This document shows positions 1 through 8,470 of a stretch of DNA of 64,000 nt, one piece after another. Under the pieces are notes generated by a model, which did no database searches, had not been told where the DNA came from, and saw only the letters and a list, made by a program, of their open reading frames with translations. Made by a program: the position numbers and the translations under genes. Location of the stretch: contig NZ_CP050296.1 in NCBI RefSeq assembly GCF_014189455.1, positions 6,010,001 to 6,074,000 on the forward strand. The letters are read 5' to 3'. This DNA is from Mesorhizobium huakuii (GTDB lineage Bacteria > Pseudomonadota > Alphaproteobacteria > Rhizobiales > Rhizobiaceae). The first letter of the stretch is position 1, and the number at the start of each line of letters is the position of its first letter.

Positions 1-3000
1 AAGGACAATGGCTGGAACGGTCATCCTGTCCTGCTTGACCTTTCTGGAAACGGCCTGTCGATAAACCCTCTCTCTTCGTCCGCGCAGTTCCTTGACTTTG
101 AGGGAAATGGCTATCAGCATCGCACGGCCTGGGCGGATGCTGGCACCGGCGTGCTGGTGCTTGATGCCGATGGCGACGGCAAGATCAGCCGCTCCAGCGA
201 GTTCGTCTTCACAGAATGGGACCAGACAGCGACCAGCGACCTCGAGGCGCTGAAGAGCGTCTTTGACACCAACCACAATGGCATGCTCGACGCCGGCGAT
301 AACCGCTGGTCTGAATTCAAGATCATGGTCGACGGCCAGCTTGTCTCGCTGGCCTCGCTTGGCATTGCCTCGATAGGCTTGACGCCATCAGGCAGCGGCC
401 AGCAATTCACCGATGGGTCGGCGATCACCGGCACGGCGCAATTCACCCGGACAGACGGCAGCACCGGCACCGTCGGCGACGCTATTCTCGCCTCTGATGC
501 GAACGGCTACATCATCAAGAGCACTGTCGTCACCAACGGCGACGGTTCGAAAACCACGACGCTTGGCGGCTACGACAAGGATGGAACGTTGGCGTTCCAG
601 AACCGCATCACGGTCAGTGCCAACGGGCTATCGACGACGACGCAGTTCGACGATGACGGCAACGGCACCTATGAACGCTCGCAGACCGACGTGACGACAA
701 TCACGGCGGGTGTGCGTCAACGCACCGTCAGCGATTTCAACACCGACGGCTCGCTTGCCAGCCGGGTGACGACGACCACCAGCGCTGACAAGACGACGGT
801 GACGACCGCGCTCGACCAAGATGGCGATGGCGTCAACGATCAGGTCCAGGTCTTCGTCAGAAATGTTGGCGGCTCGGCCACGACGACGGTTTCCGAATAC
901 AGCCTCAACGGCACCTTGCTTCGTAAGGTCGCGACAACGGCATCGGCCGATGGCCTGACCAAAACCGTTCAGAGCGATTCCACTGGCAGCGGCGTTTACG
1001 ATCTCGTCAGCACCGAAACCACGTTTGTCGCCGGCGATGGGACACGCACCAAGACGGTTGCCGAAACCAGCAGTGGCGGCACGCTTATCGACAAGGAGCA
1101 GACGATCACCAGTGCCGACGGCCGCACACGCACCGTCTCGCATGATCTCGACGGCAACGGCACGTACGAAACCCGCGATGTGACCGCTATCACCAATGGC
1201 GCCAATGGCGTCTCGGTCACCACCGTTTCCTCTTACAGTTCCACCGATGTGCTCATCGGCAAGTCCGTCGCCACCACCAGCGACGACGGGTTGGTAAAGA
1301 CAGTTTCGACCGATCTCGATGGCGATGGCCTCTTCGACATCACGTCCTCAGACGTGACGGTAGTGGGAACCGGAGGCAGCCTGACCGAAACTCAACAGGC
1401 AAAAAGTCGTGACGGCTCGCTGTTTTCGAGCGTCACCACCAACACAAGCGCGGATCGCAAGACCATCTCCATCGTTTCGGACTCTGATGGAGACGGCCAT
1501 GTCGATGCTGTCAAGACCATCGCGGTCGATGGTGCCGGAGTAACGACGTCGATCGTCAGCGCCTTCAATCCCGACGGCTCTCTTGTCGGCAAGACATTCG
1601 ACCAAACCTCGGCCGATGGCCTGTCGCTAACCAGCAAAGCCGATCTGAACAGCGACGGTGTCTATGATGTGACCGTCACCGATGTAACGACGACGGACGC
1701 ATCCAGCAATCGCACGCATACGGTGACGACCACCAGTGCCAGTGGGGCGCTGATCGGCAGCAGCGCAATCACCACCAGCGCCGACAGCCTGACGCAGACG
1801 GTGAAGGACGACATCAACACCGATGGTACTGTCGACCGCACTACGGTGCGGGCAACCGTGCTTGGCGGTGACGGCAGCCGCACCGTGACCACCACGACGA
1901 CCAGCACCAGCGGTGCGACGCTTGCCAGGACGGAAGTCACGACCAGTGCCGACCGCAAAACGATCACGACCACGAACGACGCCAATGGCGACGGGCATGC
2001 TGACCAGATTCAGGTCAGCGTGCGCAATGCCGACGGCTCGACCACGATTGCCGAGATAGATGTCGCAATAAGTGGGGATTATACGAGCAAGCGCACAACC
2101 ACGGTAAGCGCCAACGGACTTACCAAAACGACTGTCTCTAAAGAGAATTCCTCTGACTACGTGAATCAGGGAGCGATCTACAGGATCTATCACTCGATCC
2201 TTGGTCGCGATCCGGATCAAAGTGGCTTCCAGAATCAGCTTTCCTTCTTAGAGAGCGGCACATCGGAAGCGGCTTTGATCAACAATTTTCTAAATTCCGC
2301 TGAATTCCAGCAAAAGTATGGGTCGCTCGACAACCAACAGTTTGTCACGCTGCTTTACCAGAATGCCCTGGGTCGGGCGCCGGATTCCGCCGGCCTGAGC
2401 TATTGGGTCAACGCGCTCAATGGCGGCACATCGCGCGCGGCTGTCGCGCAAGGCATCATCGAATCCGCGGAAGCCCATTCGCACAATGCGAATGCCGAAC
2501 TTGATTGGGTGTCGGCCAACGCGATTGTGACCGGATGCGCACCAGAAACCGTGAAGGACTCTACGGTTTTGAACTCCGACGGCTCGAAGACTGAGACGCT
2601 GGAAGACTTCGCCAGCGATGGCACCTTGCTCGCTAAACGCGTAGTCACCACCAGCGGTAACGGCTTGTCAGTGACCACGCAGCGCGACGCCGACGGCGAT
2701 GGCGTTGTCGAGAACAAGTCGAGCGACGTCACTGTGCTGAGCGCCGATGGCTCGACAACCAGGACAGTGTCCGCGCTCGCCGGAACCGGAGCGTTGATCG
2801 GCAAAACCATCACAACGGTCAGTGCCAATGACTTGACATCGACGGTGCAGTCCGACCTCGACGGCAACGGCACAGTCGACCGGACCAGCACCACCGTCAC
2901 GACGCTCGGCGCCGACGGTTCGAAGACGGACACCGTCACCGTTCTCAATGCCGGCAGCGTTCAGATTGCCCGCTATCAGACAGTTACCAGCGCTGACGGC

Positions 3001-6000
3001 AAGACGGTGACGACGACAAGGGATGTCAACGGCAATGGGGCGATCGATGACAGCAGTTCCACCGCCCGCAATGCCGACGGCTCGACGACGACGGTCAATC
3101 GCACCTACGCGGCTGGTGCCCTGACGTCGTCCGCCACCAAAACAGTCAGTGCGAATGGCCTTTCCACCACGATCGCCGCTGATCTCGACGGCAACGGCGC
3201 GATCGACCAGTCGACCACCGATGTCACCGTTCTTAATGCCGACGGCAGCAAGACCGAGACCATCACGGATTTTGATGCCGCAGGAGCGGTCAAAGACAAG
3301 ACGACGATCGTTACAAGCGCCAACGGCCTGACCAAGACCGTGACTTGGGCGGCTGTCGGTGCGACCACCAGCCGCTCGATGGTCGACGCAACTTTGCTTA
3401 ACGCCGACGGCAGCACGACCGAGACGGTCGACTACAAAAAGGCAGACGGCTCGCTAGAGAGCCGGACTGTCAAGACGGTCAGCGCCAACAAGCTGACGAC
3501 GACCGTGACGAAGGACGTCAACGGCGATGGCACCGTCGATTTGACGACGACGACCGTAACGGCAGTCGACGGCAGCATCACGGCCACCACAATGGGACCT
3601 GACACGACCGCCAATGCGTTGGGGACTGGGGCCTATACAACGGCGCCTTCCACCACCAGTAAGACGACGACGGTCAGCGCGAACGGACTTGGCAGCACGA
3701 CACTCTATGGTGCCACATCGGTCGACTACCTTCCGGATTTGCCCAGCAAGAGAACGACCGAGACGACAACGGGAGCCGACAAGTCCACGGTTCAGATCAT
3801 CAAGGCCTATGAATCGACGACCCTGACCGAGCAGACCAGGACAACGACTGCAGGAGATGGGCTTTCTACGACGAAGGAATGGGACCTCAACGGCGACGGG
3901 ACCTACGACCGGAAGGAGACGGATGTCACGGTTCTGAATGCCGACGGCTCGAATGTTCATACGGTCAACAAATTCGAGGGAGCAACCCAAACCAGCAGTT
4001 TTGTCACAACGACCAGCGCCAATGGCCTGTCGGTGACGACCAGCCTGGATCTCTACGGAGCTAGTCCGTTCAGCCAGGATTCGACAGACGTCACGACTGT
4101 CGATGCGGACGGCTCGCGGACAAGGACCGTCACCAACTACAAGGCCGATGGGTCGCAGCTGTCGAAATTCATCACCACGATACCCACCGACGGTCGAACC
4201 ATCACGACGCAGGAAGACACCGACGGCGTGGTTGGGATAGATCGCGTCACCGTCGACGACACTAGGGTACTGGGCGATGGCTCCGTGGTCGAAACGGTCA
4301 AGCGGTCGACGCCCGCCGGGACGCTGCTGGACAGCTCGGTCACCACGACCAGCGGTGATGGCCGGATCATCTCGATTTCGCGGGATGCGGATGGCGACGG
4401 CACGGTCGATCAGACCGAGGTTACCACCAAGGCTGTCGACGGCTCTGTCACCACGCTGATCACCGACTTCAGCGGCACCAATCACAAATTGAGCACGACG
4501 AAGATTTCGACCAGCGCCGATGGACTTCTGACGACGACCCAATGGGATTTCGATGCCAACGGTACCGTTGATCAAAGCCGTCAGATAAACGTCGCCAATC
4601 TGGGCAACGGCATCACGGACACGAAGACGTTCGACGGGAAAGGCCCTTCGAATACGTTCTTTAACAAAACAACGACCTATGCGAGCGATGATGGCCGCAG
4701 CCGCTGGACAGGCGTGGATTATGACGCCAGCGGCGGCGGCTTCGACAATATGGATAGCGTCATCACCATGGCTGATGGGTCCACGGTTGAGGGTATACAC
4801 AACAGGAACCAGGATGCATCGCATCTCATCCCGGGAGTGATTTACTGGCAAGCAGCGATCCCAGCCAATGTCATCATAAAGAAGAGCGCTGACGGGCTGA
4901 CGACAAACTACTGGTATGATTACGGCGGCAGCGGAACGAGTCCGGTGTCAGTAGAGAACCCTAGCGTATCCGGCTACGAAGTGACTGCCGTCGCGCAGGC
5001 TCAGATCGATGGTTCGGTTGTGACCCAGATATCCGGGCATGCGGCCTGGAATGGCCCTGTCACACAGAAAGGGATTTTGACCGTCAGCGCTGACGGCATG
5101 ACAAGCACGTTGCTAAAAGACGCCGACAACAACGGCACTTACGAACACAAGGAAGTGGCGGTCACCCGGATCGATGGTTCCATCCACGAGATCGTCACGG
5201 ACTACAACGCTAGTGGCGTTGTCACTCAGACGGTGACCATCGACGTCAGCGCCAACAGGCAGTCGACGTCGGTCATAACCGCCAATGCCACGACCGGAAC
5301 CGGCACCACGTCAAGCTTCGGTGTTGAATTCGTGTCGCCCGGTACAACCAACGACACGATCACCGGTAGCGCGGGGGACGATCAGATCAGTGCCGGGGCG
5401 GGCAATGACACGATCAACGGCGGTGCTGGCGATGACTTCATCGATGGCGGCATTGGCGCCGATACGATGAACGGCGGCGCCGGCAACGACACCTTCGTGG
5501 TCGACAACACTTCGGACCAGGTTGTAGAGGCCGCCAGCCAGGGCACTGACACCGTGCTGAGTTCCGTCACCTATACTATTTCCGATGCCGACGTCGAAAA
5601 CCTGACGTTGACTGGCACGGCCGCGATCAATGGCTTCGGAAACGGCTCTGCCAACGTCTTGACGGGAAATTCTGCCGCGAATGAAATTAGGGCAGGTGGC
5701 GGCAACGACACGGTCAATGGCGGCGGCGGAAACGACTTCCTGATCGGCGACGATGGTGACGACACTATGGTTGGCGGCACCGGCAATGACTACCTCAACG
5801 GCGTCAACGGATCTGATACCTACGTTTTCCAACGCGGGGATGGCGCCGACAGGATCGAGGACTTTGTGGTGACGGACCAGATCACCGCCGCCGATACCAG
5901 CGCCGCTCAATCTCTTGGCGTGTCTGCCACTGGCATCGTAAATACTTGGGTAGGAGGATACATCTGGCAAACAAGTACCAATTCGCTCCTCAAGGCTATT

Positions 6001-8013
6001 GCCGCATCAGGAACCGACACGCTTAAACTGACGGGCGGCATAACTGCGGATGACCTCTCGTTCTCGTGGGGAGGCCCCGGCCAGGACAACCTACTTGTCG
6101 CTATCGCCGGCGGACCAGCAGGGGACAGCATAAACCTTAGCCAATATGGCATTGCGGTGGGCAAAATCGAGAATCTCCAGTTGGATGGGCTTGGCGTGCT
6201 GAACTTTGGGGTGGCGACCACAGTCGGCCCGATGGTCAGTGGGCCCGCTTCGACATCTTCGGCCGTATCGGTGATCGTTGACGGTACCGCGGGAGCGGAC
6301 ATCCTGTTCGGACTCGCTGGCGCTGAGCGCCTCAACGGTGGGGCTGGCAACGACATTCTTTATGGCGGGGCTGGCAACGACGTTCTCTATGGCGGTGCTG
6401 GTGACGACACGATGTATGGTGGCGCCGGCAACGACTATTACAATGGTGAGGACGGCAGCGATCGCTACGTGTTTCGACATGGTGATGGCAGCGACAAAAT
6501 CCAGGATTTTAGCGTCGTCACAACCACGAGCGCCGCCGACATCAGCGCCGCGCATGCTCTCGGCGTGTACGCAGGGGGTGTCATGGACACTTGGCTTGGT
6601 GGCTTTGTTTGGCAAAGCAGCACAAATAGCCTCTCCAAACTGGTGGCTACTTCTGGCACCGATACACTAGTGCTCACAGGAGGCATCACGGCGGAGGATC
6701 TGTCGTTCTCATGGACAGGGGTAGGGCTGGATAATCTTGTTGTTAACATCGCCGGCGGTTCCGTCGGAGACAGCATCATACTCGGCCAGCAGGCAATTGC
6801 TGCCGCGAGAATCGAGAAGCTTCAGCTGGACGACCTCGGCAGCATGAACCTCTTCGTCGCGCCATCGGTCGGCGGAGCCGTGAGCGGCACCACAGACGCG
6901 GATATCATGTTCGGCCTCGGCGGGAATGAGACGCTCACTGGCGGTGCCGGCAACGATGTAATGTTCGGGGGTGACGGCAGTGACATCCTCAGCGCTGGAG
7001 ATGGCAATGACCGTCTGATCGGCGGCAAGGGCAATGATTTTCTGTGGGGAGAGGGTGGCGACGATCAATACGTGTTCCGCCGCGGTGATGGTAGCGACGC
7101 CATATCGAATTACACTTGGCCCGCCACAGCGCTGGCCGCCGATGTCACAGCAGCCAGCGCGCTAGGGGTGCGAGCAGGAGGAGTCGTCAACACCTGGGTG
7201 GGCGGTTACTACTGGCAAACAGCAAGCAGCAGTTTGCTCAAGGCATCGGGGACCGGCACCTCGACGCTCGTCCTGGAGGGAGGCATCAAGGCAGATGATC
7301 TCTCGTTCTCCTGGACCGGACTGCAAGGTGAAGATTTGTCGATCAACATTGCCGGTGGCCCAGCGGGAGACACGGTGTCCATCTCCCAAGAGGCTTTGGC
7401 AGCTGGGCGTGTCGAAAACCTCCAACTGGACGGTCTTGGTCCGCTCAACTTCCTCGTTGCGCGAACGGCAGGTGGAACAGTCACCGGTAGCACGGCGGCC
7501 GATATCATCTTTGGCCTCGGCGGCAACGAAACGCTGAACGGCGATGCCGGCAATGACATCCTCTCTGGCGGCGCCGGCAACGATACGCTGGTCGGTGGCA
7601 CGGGCAATGACCAGTATCGGTTCAGGGCTGGCGATGGCGCCGACACCATCGTCGAATCCGGCGCCTACAACGACAATGACGAGCTCGATTTCGGCTCCGG
7701 TATTGACTGGAACGAACTCTGGTTCAGCCAGCAGGGCAACAGCCTCGTCGTCTCCGTGCTGGGAACGACCGACAAAATTACGGTCAACGGCTGGTTCGCA
7801 GGCCCCGGCAATGTCGTCGAGACGATCAAGTCCGGTGACGGTAAGGTGCTGCATCAATCCGATGTCGCGACCTTAGTCGCGGCGATGGCCGGCTTTGATC
7901 CGGCAACCTCGCCGACAGGATCTGGCATTCAGCCCAATGATCCAAGGCTTGGTGATCCGAACCAGATCGGCACCATCGCGGCAGCTATGCAGTCGTCTTG
8001 GATGGCTGCGTGA
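1..8013 (+). CDS. Giant RTX-type secreted calcium-binding protein, 5' end outside window
   Basis: The frame is open from the first base, so only the last 2,670 residues are visible; the GTG at 151 is internal. Domains in visible numbering: an EF-hand-like pair near 55-100 (LDADGDGK, FDTNHNGMLD); about 26 tandem repeats of roughly 55 residues from about 165 to 1775, each with a SADGL/SANGL core followed by a DxDGxGxxD calcium-type loop; a DUF4214 domain at 721-830 set inside the repeat array; glycine-rich RTX nonapeptides (GGAGNDTL type) from 1781 on; three related modules near 1940-2080, 2155-2295 and 2356-2497 that resemble haemolysin-type calcium-binding related domains; and a short C-terminal tail. 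RTX proteins are normally exported by type I secretion through an uncleaved C-terminal signal and fold on binding extracellular calcium. No type I exporter genes are in the window. An adhesin or biofilm role is an inference; no enzymatic domain is visible. Confidence 0.88.
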   Translation, partial: KDNGWNGHPVLLDLSGNGLSINPLSSSAQFLDFEGNGYQHRTAWADAGTGVLVLDADGDGKISRSSEFVFTEWDQTATSDLEALKSVFDTNHNGMLDAGDNRWSEFKIMVDGQLVSLASLGIASIGLTPSGSGQQFTDGSAITGTAQFTRTDGSTGTVGDAILASDANGYIIKSTVVTNGDGSKTTTLGGYDKDGTLAFQNRITVSANGLSTTTQFDDDGNGTYERSQTDVTTITAGVRQRTVSDFNTDGSLASRVTTTTSADKTTVTTALDQDGDGVNDQVQVFVRNVGGSATTTVSEYSLNGTLLRKVATTASADGLTKTVQSDSTGSGVYDLVSTETTFVAGDGTRTKTVAETSSGGTLIDKEQTITSADGRTRTVSHDLDGNGTYETRDVTAITNGANGVSVTTVSSYSSTDVLIGKSVATTSDDGLVKTVSTDLDGDGLFDITSSDVTVVGTGGSLTETQQAKSRDGSLFSSVTTNTSADRKTISIVSDSDGDGHVDAVKTIAVDGAGVTTSIVSAFNPDGSLVGKTFDQTSADGLSLTSKADLNSDGVYDVTVTDVTTTDASSNRTHTVTTTSASGALIGSSAITTSADSLTQTVKDDINTDGTVDRTTVRATVLGGDGSRTVTTTTTSTSGATLARTEVTTSADRKTITTTNDANGDGHADQIQVSVRNADGSTTIAEIDVAISGDYTSKRTTTVSANGLTKTTVSKENSSDYVNQGAIYRIYHSILGRDPDQSGFQNQLSFLESGTSEAALINNFLNSAEFQQKYGSLDNQQFVTLLYQNALGRAPDSAGLSYWVNALNGGTSRAAVAQGIIESAEAHSHNANAELDWVSANAIVTGCAPETVKDSTVLNSDGSKTETLEDFASDGTLLAKRVVTTSGNGLSVTTQRDADGDGVVENKSSDVTVLSADGSTTRTVSALAGTGALIGKTITTVSANDLTSTVQSDLDGNGTVDRTSTTVTTLGADGSKTDTVTVLNAGSVQIARYQTVTSADGKTVTTTRDVNGNGAIDDSSSTARNADGSTTTVNRTYAAGALTSSATKTVSANGLSTTIAADLDGNGAIDQSTTDVTVLNADGSKTETITDFDAAGAVKDKTTIVTSANGLTKTVTWAAVGATTSRSMVDATLLNADGSTTETVDYKKADGSLESRTVKTVSANKLTTTVTKDVNGDGTVDLTTTTVTAVDGSITATTMGPDTTANALGTGAYTTAPSTTSKTTTVSANGLGSTTLYGATSVDYLPDLPSKRTTETTTGADKSTVQIIKAYESTTLTEQTRTTTAGDGLSTTKEWDLNGDGTYDRKETDVTVLNADGSNVHTVNKFEGATQTSSFVTTTSANGLSVTTSLDLYGASPFSQDSTDVTTVDADGSRTRTVTNYKADGSQLSKFITTIPTDGRTITTQEDTDGVVGIDRVTVDDTRVLGDGSVVETVKRSTPAGTLLDSSVTTTSGDGRIISISRDADGDGTVDQTEVTTKAVDGSVTTLITDFSGTNHKLSTTKISTSADGLLTTTQWDFDANGTVDQSRQINVANLGNGITDTKTFDGKGPSNTFFNKTTTYASDDGRSRWTGVDYDASGGGFDNMDSVITMADGSTVEGIHNRNQDASHLIPGVIYWQAAIPANVIIKKSADGLTTNYWYDYGGSGTSPVSVENPSVSGYEVTAVAQAQIDGSVVTQISGHAAWNGPVTQKGILTVSADGMTSTLLKDADNNGTYEHKEVAVTRIDGSIHEIVTDYNASGVVTQTVTIDVSANRQSTSVITANATTGTGTTSSFGVEFVSPGTTNDTITGSAGDDQISAGAGNDTINGGAGDDFIDGGIGADTMNGGAGNDTFVVDNTSDQVVEAASQGTDTVLSSVTYTISDADVENLTLTGTAAINGFGNGSANVLTGNSAANEIRAGGGNDTVNGGGGNDFLIGDDGDDTMVGGTGNDYLNGVNGSDTYVFQRGDGADRIEDFVVTDQITAADTSAAQSLGVSATGIVNTWVGGYIWQTSTNSLLKAIAASGTDTLKLTGGITADDLSFSWGGPGQDNLLVAIAGGPAGDSINLSQYGIAVGKIENLQLDGLGVLNFGVATTVGPMVSGPASTSSAVSVIVDGTAGADILFGLAGAERLNGGAGNDILYGGAGNDVLYGGAGDDTMYGGAGNDYYNGEDGSDRYVFRHGDGSDKIQDFSVVTTTSAADISAAHALGVYAGGVMDTWLGGFVWQSSTNSLSKLVATSGTDTLVLTGGITAEDLSFSWTGVGLDNLVVNIAGGSVGDSIILGQQAIAAARIEKLQLDDLGSMNLFVAPSVGGAVSGTTDADIMFGLGGNETLTGGAGNDVMFGGDGSDILSAGDGNDRLIGGKGNDFLWGEGGDDQYVFRRGDGSDAISNYTWPATALAADVTAASALGVRAGGVVNTWVGGYYWQTASSSLLKASGTGTSTLVLEGGIKADDLSFSWTGLQGEDLSINIAGGPAGDTVSISQEALAAGRVENLQLDGLGPLNFLVARTAGGTVTGSTAADIIFGLGGNETLNGDAGNDILSGGAGNDTLVGGTGNDQYRFRAGDGADTIVESGAYNDNDELDFGSGIDWNELWFSQQGNSLVVSVLGTTDKITVNGWFAGPGNVVETIKSGDGKVLHQSDVATLVAAMAGFDPATSPTGSGIQPNDPRLGDPNQIGTIAAAMQSSWMAA
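493..5330 (+). repeat. About 26 tandem ~165-bp coding repeats inside the RTX gene
   Basis: The calcium-loop codons recur at 649, 814, 976 and 1144, giving a period of 162-168 bp (54-56 residues). Units share the order V-T-L-N-A-D-G-S, then G-L/G-A-L, then T-T-S-A-D-G-L-T-T, then D-x-D-G-x-G-x-x-D. Copies are clearly diverged at both protein and DNA level. Several late copies (around 3340, 3700, 4060, 4730 and 4920) have lost the acidic loop. Confidence 0.8.
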
Positions 8014-8023
8014 GCAGAAACAT

Positions 8024-8058
8024 CGAGCGGCAATCGGGCATTGCCCGATTGCCGCTCG
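8024..8058. terminator. 35-bp near-perfect palindrome just after the RTX stop codon
   Basis: Two exact 17-bp arms (8024-8040 and 8042-8058) flank a single centre base, 10 bp beyond the RTX stop codon. The hairpin would be very stable but no T-run follows. It is either a factor-dependent or bidirectional terminator or an mRNA 3'-end stabiliser. Confidence 0.45.
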
Positions 8059-8470
8059 AGGGTTCAGTCTGCGCATCAGGATCCTTCACCATGATGTGGC
8101 GAACGAACTCGACCCCTATGAGGAGACGATATTTTGATCCCGTGACCGCCACAGCGCTGGACAGCAGGAATAGTCCAGCGTCCGTGTCCTTACCGCGCGT
8201 GCAGTGCATCTGCTGACAATCGCTTGCATGGACGTTTTCCGGGATGTGCGCCTTCACTCACGCTTGGGATTAGCGGTTTTTGTTGAAGCCGCTCGCGGGA
8301 GCGGGGCGAGCTGCCGCATCTCGGGTCTTCGAATGAGCCGTTCATCCGGCATGGCAAACAAAGCAAAGCTCTTTCGCCGCAATAAACGGACTGGTGCCAG
8401 ATTGAGCGTTGGTGGGATATTTCGTAGGTTTGCCCCCAAGGGGCGAGCGCAGCCGGACTGGAGAATTCGA
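8059..8470. other. Intergenic region without a convincing gene
   Basis: This 412-bp gap separates the RTX gene from the acyltransferase. The frame of the acyltransferase is open back to 8204, but that extension has no family similarity that I can see and the ribosome-binding site lies just before 8471. I see no clear promoter or RNA gene. Confidence 0.5.

Noticed and set aside
3454..4851. Minus-strand open frame of 465 codons opposite the RTX repeats
   Set aside because: Repetitive antisense product of the coding repeats with no recognisable domain.
8204..8470. N-terminal extension of the acyltransferase
   Set aside because: No family similarity, and a good ribosome-binding site lies before 8471.
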